This document shows positions 40,219 through 54,200 of a stretch of DNA of 64,000 nt, one piece after another (within the stretch, counting starts at the first letter, position 1; each line of letters opens with the position of its first letter). This DNA comes from Pampus argenteus (taxonomy: Eukaryota > Chordata > Actinopteri > Scombriformes > Stromateidae), in contig CM072877.1 in NCBI GenBank assembly GCA_036937835.1, positions 4,060,001 to 4,124,000 on the forward strand, written 5' to 3'. The notes below the pieces were generated by a model. That model did not search any database. It was not told the DNA's origin and saw only the letters and a program-made list of their open reading frames with translations. The position numbers and the translations under genes are program-made.

Positions 40219-43087
40219 CATTCCTTGTTCCATGCAAAGACATGTTTATCTGAAGCTAATATGAGGCTTTAGCTGTCTGAGTCACACAGGTAAATATTGT
40301 TAAGTTATTTAGTACAAAAATCCCTTTGTGACACTGTCACTTGACTGCAGCTCAATATAAAAAAAACAAAAAAAAACAAAGGAGTTTTATACTAAAGAGT
40401 CTGTACCTTTGGAAACTATCTACTTAATATGCATCATAATAACTTCAGATACATTTTGGAATGTACATTTGCAGCCTTTTTCTAGAAGGTAGGTGGTCAA
40501 ACTATCCATCCCGGGGGTTCTTCCTCATGAAAACAGCTAAAAAGATGAAGATGTTTAATGCTGGAGAAGGATTTGCTACAACCTGGCAACCCACAAGGTC
40601 CACTTATTAATAGGCTTACAAATGATATAACCAGTGATAGAACCTTGACTTGAAGACAGCGGCATCCCTGTAATGAAGAAAGAAAAACAACACAATGCCA
40701 GATTTGTTTTTTTTTAACCACTCCATCTTTATTGCTTATTCATATCTTTACACTAATGGCCTGGTACTATTTTGATCAAGAATAAAACTGGAATTCCATA
40801 CTGTTTGGATCAAATGTTCTTCACTCAAATTTGGATTACACTTATCAGAAGTTACAAAAGAAATCAATCCGAGTGTCGACAGACAGTCTTCAGAAACATT
40901 ATGAAATTAGTAGATGATTTGTCCTGAAATAATATTTCATTTGAACTTTTTTTTGTTTGTTTTTAGCACATAACTATAATTAATCAGGAACAGTCAACTC
41001 TCAACAATAGCTACCTGCTGTCACTGACATCCATGTGCTTTTTATCAACCATCAAAATCATTTCTTCCAGAAAAAGCATAGATAGAGACATTCAATGACT
41101 TCAAATGAGTGAGAATAAGTGGTGAATATTGTAGTGAAGATGTCCAATACTTTCTCAGGAGAGAACTGCACAAGTAAACTACCAGGATCTGTAATCATTG
41201 TGTGATTCTAAAGATCGCATGTCAAATCGTGATGAATATGCACACATTTGAACTCCAGAAACATGAAGTGAGTCTCTAATAAAGCCTTTTCATTTCACAT
41301 CAATGCCTACGTGAGTGTGAAAATAGCAATAGAAACAGAGCTGTACCAACGCCAATACCGGTGCAAGATTCCCATAAGTCACAACAAAGAAAAACTGTAC
41401 ATGAGAACAAGGAACGCGAGTCAAGGAGTAAATCCAACACAGAGCATCTGATATGACATAGCTTAAAAACACATCTGTTAGGCATCACTCATGAACAGAA
41501 CTGTATTCATGTAGGAGACTCAGAGTGATGCGCTGTACAGAGGCCGATACTGGGGAGCAGCTCCAGCTACTTTTGAGTTTGAGAAGAAAAGGGTTTTGTT
41601 TTGTTTTTGTTTTGTTTTTTTGTTAACCCGTGATGCATGTTGCTTTACTGGCATCATTAATAAGGTCCTGGTGAAAATCAGAATGACTACAATGGCAACA
41701 TTGAGGATTAAAGTGAGGTGGAAACACAGCACCTAAACAAAAAGCTGGATTCAAACAGAGCACAACAATGAAACCGTGCTCTACTGACATGTAAGCAACA
41801 TGTGCGGCTGGTGATCAATGCGAAAGTTCACAATAGTACCGTAAATCTTTTTTTTTTTTTCCAGTTCCTTTAACAATTAGTTGATTGTTATGGATTTGCA
41901 ACAATGTTGATAATTAAATGCAAGTCATTTATCAAGTAAAGATGCTATAAACATTCTCCGGTTGCAGCTTCTTAAACGTGTTTTATATCTGTATATAGAA
42001 TATTTTAGGGATTTGGAGTGTTGGTGGGACAAAACAAAAAAATAAAAATAATTGTGTTGCTCTCAGAACTTTCAATAGATATTTTTTTTTTCACTATTTT
42101 CTAACACTTTTATAGACTTAATAATTAATAAGTTCATTGAAATAAATAATCAATACATTGATCAATAATGGAAATAATTGTTGCATCCCTAACCAACACC
42201 CTGAAACAACAACAACAATAATATTGTAATATGAAGTGAATATGTATATGGATTTTAATACAACTCCCCCCCCCCAGGTATTTGTTCTGCTTACTAATGC
42301 TATAAACAAGGAGACATGTCTTTGATTCATATTACACTGAGATGTTTGCTGGGTGCATCGTTTACTCCTGGCGCGTAGCTTCTTTACATCCTACTCCTCA
42401 TGGTAAACAACGTTGAGCCTGTCGTACTTGTCAACTGAACTAAAATGAGACTTCTGCACACTTCATATAATCAGAGTGTAAAAACAAGTTTCTTTTTTAA
42501 AAAGTGTAAAATTCTGTGTATTTCTGTGCCTCACTGGTGTTCCACTCTCTAAACTAAGAGCTACTGTTCCCCATTCAGACAGCTACTGCTCAGATTTGTG
42601 TCTTTAGTTTTGAATGTAAGACCTTGCCTTTGATATTTGGGACCAATGTGAATGCTCTTAGCAATGGAATGTCCTAATTCAACACTTCCAGTAAATGATG
42701 TCAGTGCCATGCAGTGAATGCCTGTAGAGAAGCTTGTTAGTTGGGGTCGTGCTTAAGGTACCCTGTGGGATGTTTGTGCACTGGTAGCGCTGTGGGTTCT
42801 GTTTTGTTGGGCCTGAATGAAAGGACGAGAGCACGACTCCAGTCATCGACAGTTATGCGCCGAGAAACAGCAAACTGTGAGCAAAAGAAGTCGGCTGCGA
42901 GCCAGCAAACATTTGCAAGTTGCAATTTGTTTTGTTTTTTTTAAACTGGTTTTATGAGAAAATGCATTGAAGATGTCTGGTAAATGTTAAGCATACACAC
43001 AATATGATTTGCTGAGAAAACTCCACAGGATACCTTAAAGTTAGTGACTGCAAATGGAGAGAATTAAGTCTTAGATTTGGGCCAAAG
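40219..43087. other. Spacer between sh3glb2 and zer1, possible distal zer1 3' UTR
   Basis: AT-rich with no supported exon. A minus-strand AATAAAG (plus CTTTATT near 40725) could mark a distal zer1 polyadenylation site, which would make a very long 3' UTR. Reading frames here are short and unrelated to known families. Confidence 0.35.
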
Positions 43088-43368
43088 TTAAAGGTGCAGT
43101 GTGTAGAATTTAGTGGCATCTAGCTGAACAGAAATGGAATATAATAACATAAGTATGTTTTCATTAGTGTATAATCACCAAAAACTAAAAATCACTGTTT
43201 TCTTTTCATCTTTTAGACCTACATTCATTCATTCATTCAGTTCTTTTTCACGTAGCCTGCCATGTTTCTACAGTAGCCCAGAAGTGACAAATCAAACACA
43301 GGGCCCTGGTTGGTTGCAATCTGCAACCTGGCCACTAGATGTCACTAAATCCCACAGTGGTCCTTTAA
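43088..43368. mobile_element. TTAA-flanked fish MITE
   Basis: TTAA AGGTGCAGTGTG at the left and CACAGTGGTCCT TTAA at the right form inverted ends with TTAA duplication. The body includes CATAAGTATGTTTTCATTAG and GTTTCTACAGTAGCCCAGAA, a dispersed fish sequence I recognise. TTAA target choice fits piggyBac or Kolobok-type mobilisation. Confidence 0.75.
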
Positions 43369-43815
43369 GTCAAAAACAATGTAGTTTGACGTGAGGGTGA
43401 GAGCTGTGATAGCTTAAACAGAAATGTAACCTGCTAGCATAACCTTCAGCACGGCTGGCAGTCAAATGTCTTGTTTATTCACAGTCAAACCAAACGTGTC
43501 CTCCCTCCTTTCTAATGACCGAATCTTATTTCTGAGAGCCAGACATGACTTCCTGAACAGATCGTCTCAGTTTAAAACACACGTGATTTCTTTTTCTCCC
43601 ATCAGCTTTTCCTCTAAGAGAAAAGTGTTTGACTTAAGTGAAGCAGTTAGTTAGCAGCATGTTGACCAAGCAGTAAAACTCACGGGCCATCAGGTGTTGC
43701 TAAAGGATAATTCGTTCTTTCAACCTCTTCTTTTTTTATTATCTGGCGTCATACGTGACCACTGGAGACAAACTGAGGATCTGAGATGCTGCCTGTAGTG
43801 TTACATGTCTATAAC

Positions 43816-43816
<1 letters not shown>

Positions 43817-43850
<34 letters not shown>
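43817..43850. repeat. (TA)n microsatellite
   Basis: About 17 TA units in the spacer downstream of zer1. Confidence 0.9.
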
Positions 43851-43851
<1 letters not shown>

Positions 43852-43979
43852 AACTACATAGTCATGCCAAAGCTGTCATATACAGTGTGAAATCCTGTCT
43901 CAAGACTGCAAAATCATTACTTTGATGACAACTCGCCATTCGGTTGATGCAGTAATCTGACTGATCTGAGTCATGTAGG

Positions 43980-44253
43980 GCCCATCACCAACCTGTGTGT
44001 AATATCATTGCTGTGTATGTTCCAAACTGCCACCAGTCTTCTGGTTTTTAGGCTTTCCACCAGGAAGGATATTGGCTGCAGGGATTTCCTCCCATTCAGC
44101 CCCAAGAGCATCAGTGACAGTTTGGTAATAAAGGGGCCAGTATACTCAACGGATCACATATTTCAATAATGATCCTTAAGTCTGCATTCCTGTTCATTGC
44201 AAAGGATGGCGTTGAGATCAGTGGTGTCCAAATACTTTTGGCCATAAAGTGTA
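43980..44253. mobile_element. Tc1/mariner-like end fragment
   Basis: The right end, GTGTCCAAATACTTTTGGCC followed by ATAAAGTGTA, is the terminal repeat typical of Tc1-like fish elements. The body (CCACCAGGAAGGATATTGGC...) is non-coding or degenerate. The left boundary is unclear. Confidence 0.55.
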
Positions 44254-44841
44254 TCTGCCTAAGGGTTCTGTGACCTCACACTACCGCTTCCAGTGAGAAT
44301 AATGAACAGAATGAGGTTAAAATGCTAGATAATAAAAACAGAAGAGAGGTTGAACTTTATCTAAATTATCCTCTAAAAGATTATCCAGGATTTCTAGACT
44401 ACATTTGAATGATCGGGTATTCTGTATATAGTTTCTTAGCACTGACCACATGTCAGTCAAACCTAAACAAATTTAAATATGGAGTAAAGTCATGAGTGTT
44501 TACAGTTATATTATAAAACATACACACAGTAAAAGGATGAGACAAAACAGAGAATATTTACATATATATAACAAAGAAGTCCATCTGGGAAGACTTCTCT
44601 CCTGACATCAGTATGATGCGTCTCTGCAGCCTAAACGTGTCCACACAGTTCAGTGGCCTCCACAAGCATTGAGCATGGTGAGAGCTGCCAACTCTGCGGG
44701 TGCTGCAGGACACTGCATGGCCTTCAGCCTTTTGTTCAAGCTCACACAGTTTACAGTACTGAGCTGCAGAGGGCTTTTGTGTCCTTCCGCTGAGAATCAA
44801 CCATTACTCCAACTGTTTTGTTCTGTCATTAAATCTTTGAC

Positions 44842-44902
44842 ACGCGCACACGCACGCACACATACACACACACACATGCGCGCACGCACGCACGCACACA
44901 CA
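44842..44902. repeat. CA/CG-type microsatellite
   Basis: Compound CACG/CACA repeats. Confidence 0.85.
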
Positions 44903-45214
44903 CTAAGAGATAACAATCACCAACCCCCACAAACCCATCCCCAACAGAAGAGATGCTTATGTGTAGCAAAGGTGAGCACCCTCACAAAAGAAACACCATG
45001 CACCCACATCTTAACTCCTATGTGTCATATATTAACTTTTAGTCCAAACTGCTGTGAAAAGGGTCAGAGACACAGTTCTGCTCTATAAAATAATAATAAT
45101 AATAATAATGAGAACAAGAAGAAGAATGCACACATTGACCCTTGTGGTGATGACAGTAGGAGGGGCCTTAGGTTGGTTTGCTTGATGCTTGCTGGGAATC
45201 AGGGCTCCTGTGGT

Positions 45215-48200
45215 TCAACCTCTTTGTCCATAGTTTACCTCCTGTCCATTATTCGTGTCCATGGGGTCTTCTTTGAAGTTTTCACACTGCTCCATTACTT
45301 TCCTGAAAGATAAAAATATTTTGCCGGTGAGCTACATGTTGGCTTCTGTCTAAGAGCTTCTTCAGATCATTGAAGAACGATCTGATCTTTTCAGTCTGGT
45401 TGAATCGACCTGTAGATTCATTTTCCTCATTGGTGCAATTAATTTGGGCAAGTCGGAGGACATAATCACAGGCTGGTCCTAAAACGAACTCTGGAGCGGT
45501 TTGGACGGAACCAAGTGGAAAACTAGCAACTTACTCACTGATTGGGAGCACAGCAAATGACTTATAGGTTTGAAAATGCCCTTAGACAATTCTACATCTG
45601 CACTGTAATGATTTCAATGTAAATGATGCAATCCACTAGACAATGTTTAGGCATAAATGCCATGTAGAGTGCTTCCACAGCTTACCTGTTTGATGTATAA
45701 TTTAAACTAATTCTGGTTCTGGTTCTGTCTGTCTGAAGGTGGGTGTTTTATTGGTGGGCTTTGTTTGTGGTGTGAAAGAAAAGCAGACCAACCACAGGAT
45801 TTTGTAGCCTGAATTCAACTATTACTAATAAAGCCATCTCAGAGCACCTCTACTGATACAAGAAAAACGATTACACTTTATGAAATATAAATATAGGCTT
45901 CTGAAGGGGAAACAAGCAGGTGCTCCACATCAAACAGTAAATACCGCATATATAAAGGAATAAGGAGAAAAGGTCACATAGTAACTACACCGATAACAAG
46001 ATGAGATGTGTCAGAATCTGTGTGATCCAACCCAAAACCTGCGTGACATACATCACACACCTGAGTCAAGCCACATCCCCACACTGAAATAAGTGTCACA
46101 CCACCACGTACCAACACTGCCTGTCTGCTTGTGCCACTACAAACCTCACAACTCAACACAACACAAAAGCGACAGGTATATATGCTATATATGAAGATGA
46201 TCGCCCCCTGGTGGCTGACTGCAGTATAAGTTATAAATCCCACCCCTTCCATGTTAGCGGATGAGTCATGAGCCAAACCAAAAAAAAAATCAAAGTGCAG
46301 TTGGGATTTTTCATTTTTGAAGATGCAAAAAGGGTTTAACCTGTCTATGTTGTGTCCTACTCTGTGTTTTAAACCGGTAGGTTTTACTTATGTCTTACAC
46401 TAATAGCTTAAGTGTTACACACAAGCTAAAAGAAAAGTAGTCTGCAAGTAGCGTAACTGTTTAGCCTAGTTTGCCACATATCCTAAAATCTGGCAGATTC
46501 TAAAATTTAGCTATTTGCTGAGATAGCAAAACCAGTAAAAACAGCATTTTTTTGCTGCTGTGTGTGTTAATCATGTTCAGTCTTCTTGCAAGCTGCAGAC
46601 AACACTGACAAGTATAAAAAGTACATAATGATGAGTAGGTTTTTTCACACACAGCTTTTAAATTGTTAGTCTTACCTGGCCATGTCCTTAGTTTCCGGCT
46701 GTGAGCTGTCCAGTTCCAGGACTTTCACCAGAAGGCTTATTCCTCCTTCTTTTATCAGCAGAGGACAATACTTGCTTGCTGTAGACAGAAAATCATTGTG
46801 AAAATTAGATAATGTGTATTATCGTATGCAGGACAGCAGTACAGAAAGACTGTGTGTAACTGAATATAAGGGGGAAGAAGCTTTATTTTTACAGTACAAC
46901 ATACACAATACCGGTATGTACCAGTATGTTAATCTAATGTACAGGTTGAGGTTTGTGTTGCTGCTGCTGTAAGTAAAAAAACACGCCAAATAATTACAGT
47001 GTGTCAGTGCTAACGGTTCAGGAACATCTCAGTGTAAACACTCCATGTTGCGCCTGGTTTGAAACCTTCCAGATACTCACGGTAAACCGACACCAGGTTG
47101 TAGAGAGCCCATGTGGCCCAGTGCTGACTGACAGGAGAGATGCTCTGAGGCAGCAGTCGCAAGATGGGCTCGAATGACCTGAGAGAACACACTCAGTTTA
47201 AAAATTCAAAGGGAGGAAACCCCAATGACAGCTGTTCACTGTACGCCAAGACTATAGCTTTAACTCAATGTAGTACTCCGTTCTGCCTCTGGCATATTTT
47301 CTATTTATCTACATGCAGTAGACAAACGGATCTTTTCATTTCACACCAGTGACCGGTGGAAGCCTAAATGCCAATGCTATGCCATAATTATTCTGTTGTT
47401 TCAATATAAAATACATTATGAATAACAATCGATTCCGTAAATGAACAGATGACTGATATAGCGTTAATAAGGACTAGTAAACAGTAGGGGTGTGATGAGA
47501 CACTCAGTTCACGAGACGAGACCGATTTCCAACCCGACGAGAAATCTTGCAGATTTTCATCTCGCGAGATCTCGCCACACGAGATCTCGTCACACCCCTA
47601 GTAAACAGAGTATCACCTGTAGTTAATGTTGCGGCGTGAGCTGACGTCCCAGCTCTGGATGGCGTTCCACATCTTGTCCATCACCGTGTCTCTTCGCGGC
47701 TCTTCCATCGACCAAACTTCTGGCCCATCAAACATGATGTGTGAAAGCACGCCGCATGCGTTGTATGACACCTCGATCCCGTCTGCCTTACTGTCCAGCA
47801 GGTTACTGTTGAGGTATCCAAGAGTGAGAAGAAAATCATCTCAACAAACAAACAACAAGGTGTAAACCAAACCAATGCAGGATTCATTCTGATAAGGCCA
47901 CTGATGTGACAATTATTTCTTGTGTGTGTAGCTTTGCAAGCCTGTTGTCAAGGAGCCTTTGCTATACTACAGTATGTGACAGCATGTGTTAATCACCTGG
48001 GGGTTTACCAGCTAGACCTGACTTTATTTTAAGCCTAGACTGCGGGGGCCGTAGGCAAAGTAAAATGATACATTTCCTTTACTAAATGATGCTGTGGCTT
48101 TAAAGCTATAGTTTCACATTTTGAAAAAAAATGTACTTCCCTGGATAGAGCCTTATATTTACTGGTCTCAATCTGACCAGTAAATATAAGGCTACAACTA

Positions 48201-51200
48201 GCAGCTGCTTAGCTAAGATGCATGTATGCAATGGTTCTGTCACCTCACCAATTAACATGTTAGAAGCTGCAGTTTTATAGGGGGTCATGTGCCAGACTCT
48301 TTCTTCATCTGAAAAAATAACTTCCTGGGGTTTTGTCACCATGACCACCAACCAGTTTAAGACTACAGGAAGTTACTGCTCCCAGACAAGAAAATTGTAA
48401 CCTTTATACAGATCTTCTTATTTACTTCTCTTCAAGAGAATTAGCATTTAGTTATTAATTAGTTTGAAAAGTGACTGCATCTAATGCTTAACACAATAAT
48501 CATATGAGAGCTGTGTGTCAAACAGTAGGTGATGTAAGCATCCAACTCGGTGCACTGGAAGAACCAGTTGGCAGTTATTACTCTGTCAATACTAGAATGA
48601 CTTTATTCCCCGCTGGTTTCAGCCGCTCTCTTACCTGAACACAGTGATGAACTGTGGTGTGAGCAGCTGTGGCCTCAGCGCTTTGACCTCAGCAACATTT
48701 CCCAAAAGTCCCAGCATGTTGCGGTGTAGCTCCTGCTTGTCTGGAAACTCCTGGAGTAAGAGAGGACAGCGAGTGGAAATGTTAACGTTTAATTAACAAC
48801 TGACAACATTTATTCTAACATGAAAGGAACAGCTTATGGCTGCAGCTAAGTGACCTGTAGACACTCCAGAAACAGACTCATGCCCCGACAGTTGAGGAAC
48901 ATCTGACAGTTGTCAGGTGTCTCATCAGTGATGTTCCACAGAGCGCTCCAGGAAAACTCCATCACCTGGTCACACTGAAGGGAAACAAACACACCGTGGA
49001 AGAATACCTTTAGACAAACATATAGTGCTGCTTGTTTTATGACTTTTCCATTCATGACAGACCGTCTTGTGAGCTAGGACATAATATTCTACCGAATAAC
49101 ATGATCCACAGTAAACAACTGAGCCCCGCTAAAACTGAAAAAAAAATCAAAAAAGATTAAAAGTTTATACTCACCATTCTGTCCTGTAGCTTTTTCTGAA
49201 TTAAATTCAACATTGTCTGTGGAAAAGGAAAGAGGGAGTACACATTAAAAAATAAAAAAAAAGATCAAAACATAATCAGCAGTTGACAGCTGTTGACGGG
49301 GATGTCAGAGTGACAGTAGAAGCAGCAAAAACCCGGTAAGGGGCTGCGCCGGTGTGGGTGTGTCGTTATCATGTAAGACGCTGCTCGTCACTCTGTATGA
49401 ACACAGCATGTCCCAGCTATTTCCCTGTTGCTACATGCCCTGTGAGTGAAGCCCTCTTGCAGTCAGGTGCCAGCAGGGCCTATTCCTGTTTACATTACAG
49501 ATAAATATCATTATTTTTGCTCATCAGTACATTAATGTCTATTTTTATTCAAACGTAGCCCTGGCTTCACTCCAACTCAGCCTCTTGTCTCTTACTACCC
49601 AGTCATCAAACTTCTGAATAACATTTGATTCATAAAAACACTTCTTGAAAGCCAACTGTCATTTAAGATTCCTAATCAACATTTGTCCAAAAAACTAAAA
49701 TTCAAGAATATCCATAAAACTGCTGTTCAGTCAACTTATGTGTCTACATTTGATTACAGCGACATTCTGTTTAGTCATACTGCCCCATCATCATTGCAGC
49801 GGCTTAACCTTGATTATTACAGTTGGATTACTGAGGGAATAATCATCTCATGATATTCATCCATATAAGTGCTACTGTTAAATCCTACAAAGTACCTCAC
49901 GTTCTCTCATTTAAATCTTACAACTACAGTACATAATCGTATAACAACTTAACCATAGATATCTAATACTTTAAGTTTATATACACTAAATTTGACATGT
50001 TTTTTTCAAATATACAATCTGGCCAATCTCTCACAATTTTCATAGAATTTTTTTTAAATAGACAATTGTCAAGAATATGAAAAGCTTCAAAAAGGTTCAT
50101 CTTGATGTTACCTTGACAAATCCCATCTTTCCCACAGCTTCCTTATGATGGTTGTCCACCTGGCAGACCAAAGCGTTGCAGAGGTGCACAGCGATTCTCT
50201 GGATGGACTCCTCCTGCCTGGCAGGCTCCAGGATTTTCAGCAGCAGCTGGTTGACCCGACTGTACTGGAACTCCAGCTCCTCTGGAATACTGAAGTTACA
50301 CAGAGTCAAGCAGCAGTTCCTCTGGACCTGGTGGGGAGGGAAACAAGACGGTTCAAGACCCAAACTGGAAACTCTAATGTACATGGAACGGGCCTGATCA
50401 TAATTAGGTGAGTTTTTTAGTTTTTGGGGTCTCATCCGCTGGAATACCTTGCCAGATGTGCTCCAACTAAAACCCTTCCTAGTCTCCTGTGCAGATTAGT
50501 ATTCCTTGATTTTATTGGATTGTTGTTGGATTGTTTCTATGGTGTCTATAGCCATGTGTGTGTGTGTGTAACATATAGTCATTCCTATGGTATATACTGT
50601 GCTAACCATGTTTTCTTTAGATTTCAATATTGAGAGCTAAACTTAGGAGACTTCTCACACTTCTGCCTCAATATGATACACGGGTTTGACACTGGTACAT
50701 TTCTACTGTCAGACAGCTGAAGGAGTCTTAAATAGTCGTGATAAATGCTCCCTCTACCAACACTGTGTTTACACAGGAGGCGAGGCACAAGCAGTAAGCA
50801 CAACGTTAGCAGAGCAGCTTCAGTCCTCCTTCGATATTTACATGAAGCATTCAGGCACAGCATTGAGTGTGGGTCATCCACATTTTGGCAGCACTCGGAG
50901 CCCAACACACAATCACTGTAGTTATGCATGAGGAAAAGCAAAGAAAGGCAAGACGATACGCCACCTGTGTAGACAGCTAGATTAATTGAACCAGAAGATA
51001 TCTGTTCCTTCAGATGTTGGGGAGACTGATGACTGAAAAATGCAGCTGAAGAGCTTGTAGACACCATGTTAACCATGTTAATAAATGTAATGCTTTGGCT
51101 GCTGCATTTAGAGCCTCCAACAAATCTTATGCAGTTCTCTAACAGTAAAGACACATTTTGTATTGTGCAATCAGCTGTATTGACATATATACCATAAATG

Positions 51201-54200
51201 TAAATATGATCAGCACTGCAAATGCAACATAGCAAATAAACTGAAAGCTTTATGCTGATGAGGCCACAGTGCAGACTTACAGTGACCTCCTGGTACTGCT
51301 CCATCCCATTCAGTACCACTTGAATGACTTCCCGGCGCAACCGCACACTCTGGTCACTGCGGTACTCTGTGTTGGTCAGGTAGAAAAGAGCAGCACTGCC
51401 TGTCACCTGGATGCTCTTATCATATTTATGGCACTTCAATGCTGCTATGACAAGCTGAAACAAGGACAGAACATGTACAGGAGAGGTATGAGGATGTGAT
51501 GCAGTCATAAAATGCACAAACGAAATGAAGAGGTCAGTGGTGTCGCCTCCTTCAAACAGTAGCTCCAACTTAAACTCGTCTTACTTGCAAAGCTCGGAGC
51601 AGCTGGCTGCAGTGTTGTATCCTGGCGATGTCGAACAGCTGATTGATGGCTCTGTGTGCCAGCTCAGGGCGAAACTCTGTGTAAGTCTCAATGGCATTTA
51701 GGACCTGGTCTTCATTCTTTGATCCAGTCACCTGAAAAAGCATCAATCTTTAATCTTTTCTTCAGCTCGTCATCTTGATCAGTTCAATTTAGGGCTGTAC
51801 CGAAAGACATTTTTATAGGCTTCAGAGCTTCGGCGGGAGCTAAGCGAATTCATTAGAGGCTTTGCTACAGGGTGGGGAGGTGGTCCAACCGGAGAGTTGA
51901 GGAGAACAACGAGAGAAAGACTGTTGTAAGAATCAACAGGGAAACAGCTCCAGCACGAGCTGGACATAGACCAGAGCAACAAAACACCAGGTCACTGGGG
52001 AGAGGAGGAGGAGGTGCCTGCATTGACTCCCTCTCCCTCTCCCTCTCCCTCTCCCTCTCCCTCTCCCTCTCCCTCCCTCCCTACCTCCCTACCTCCCTAC
52101 CTCCCCAATAAATATCTACAATTTAGAATTTTGGTTCTTTCAAGCTGGGAACAGACAGAAGGTAAACGTGTGTCACTGGTCAACCTCTATAAAAACAGAA
52201 AATGCATGCTGACATTTGCAACAAAACATTTAAAACACAACTTTGGTGAAACGGTGCTGGAAACATGGACTCTAAATGTCTCAAACAGAGACTGCAGAGT
52301 CAGAGATAAGCTGAACTTCAGCAGAGCTGTGACCGTTTCCTGCATGAATACGGTGAAACATGTTAATGTAACTCTTGTTAATCATGCAAATTCTGTATCA
52401 GGAAATGATTTGAATACTTTAACATTACACAGCATGTGATTTCATCTGTCGACAACAACTAGCCCTGATGTAAACTCACCTTATAAGCAGGGATGTGTGT
52501 CACATTACAGAGGGTTGTGTTGTATAGACCCAGGAACTGCAGGGGCCGCTTCAGCTCTTGGAAAGGGTAGATGCTGCTCTTGCACGGTTCAATGCTAAAA
52601 AAGAAAGAAACCTGCGTTGCTCAACAATTCGGTTTCTGAATGTTTTATTTATCCCCCGTACGTTCTCCAGACGTTTACCCACCTTGGCCGACCCATAGCT
52701 TCTTCAAAGTGTGGAACTGTGCAGTTGTCGACCATGGTGTGGCCTGAGATGTCGAGGGACACCAGGTTGACCAGACGCTGAACGATTGCAGTCAGGATTT
52801 TCTTAGTCATCTTAGACTTAGAGGTCGGCCTGTTCTCCCGTGAGATGTCAAGATGCCTGAGGAGTACAGGGTTTTATCTTTTTAAATAATGTGGGCACGT
52901 AAAGGGAACTACAGATGAATTTGGATATTGACATAAATAAGAATACTGTTTTGATAGTTATAAACACTGACTTTGTCAAATGGGAGCAATTATCTCTTAA
53001 TCCACCATGATACAAATATGTAAATCAAACTTGGAAAAAAATGGTTTTTTCATACTTTTTTAAGCCATTCTAATAAGATCAACCAATGATTATAAAATAT
53101 GTACATCCATTGGTCTCTTATTGGTACACCACTGAAATTAAAAACCTGCAAAAAATGCTGTCCATATAAAATACCTAATCTCTTCGTCAGTAACTGATAC
53201 CAACTGATGCGTCATTCAGAAATGAGAAATTCTTTAGTTCTTTATGTGTCTAAATGAACTGTGTAGAGGTTCACATTTCACTCCGATTGCATAATTTTGA
53301 GCCGCATGTAACGGTACTATTTGAGGGTCCAACGGGAGCAAGGGGTGAGGAGAGTGAAGAGAGGGGGAGACGGCTGAAAATGTATATCTGAATACTGACA
53401 CGAACGCAGCTTTGAAACTTTGAAGCTTTGCGTTCCCGATTCTTACAAATATGCAAAAGAAGTGGAAAGAGGACATTCTTTTTACTTTCAAGATCATCCA
53501 TCTATTTCTAATGGGTTTCATACATTGATCGAGGAGACTCTGATGACTGTCTTGTGAGTTTCATGGTGTTAATAACCCAAAGAGGTTTAAAATTATCACC
53601 AGTCAGCAGAAGTGACGAAGCCTGTTGAATGAGTCATGAAGTGAGTTCAACTCCACAACTTCAGTCCAGTGGGCAGTTTCACTTTAATGTGGAGGAATAT
53701 TATATAATATATATATTTATAATGTATAAAGCTATATAACTTAACTTAACTGCACTTTTAAGGTTTTGCACACCTGGGAAATATAAAGTAAATGTGTGCA
53801 GTGCTTTATGTATGAAAAGCATATTGACAAATGACCTTACCTGAGATTGACAAGCTCCACCACAGTACTGGCCAACTCGTCTGACAGGTCCACATTGTAG
53901 AGAACAAGAGACGCCAGTCTGTCTTTCCACTGGGTCAGAAAGGCTGTTCGCAGCAGCTGTACATTCGACAGATCTAGTACATTGAGCAACTTAAGGGGTT
54001 TGAGCAGGGCCTCGGCATCCACCTCGTCAGGTAGGCCACCCAGGTTGAGCAACCTGAGGCGGTTGAACCCCTGGAAGTTAAAGTCCTTCTCTAATGCTTG
54101 CCGAGAAGCAGGGCTCTCCTCCTCCTCATCCTCTGTATCCTCGTTGCAGGCGAGCGGGGCACCACCCTTCCTGTAGAAGATGTGACTGCAGCCGAAGAGA

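Noticed and set aside
40497..40721. 74-codon minus-strand frame with Cys-rich tail
   Set aside because: No splice support, no recognisable domain, and it lies in AT-rich spacer. It was considered as a hidden exon between zer1 and sh3glb2, but neither gene needs one.
50624..51568. Longest open frame in the window (314 codons, minus strand)
   Set aside because: Only 51454-51281 is a real zer1 exon. The rest is read-through into both introns past a clear GTAAGT donor and a TTTCAG acceptor.
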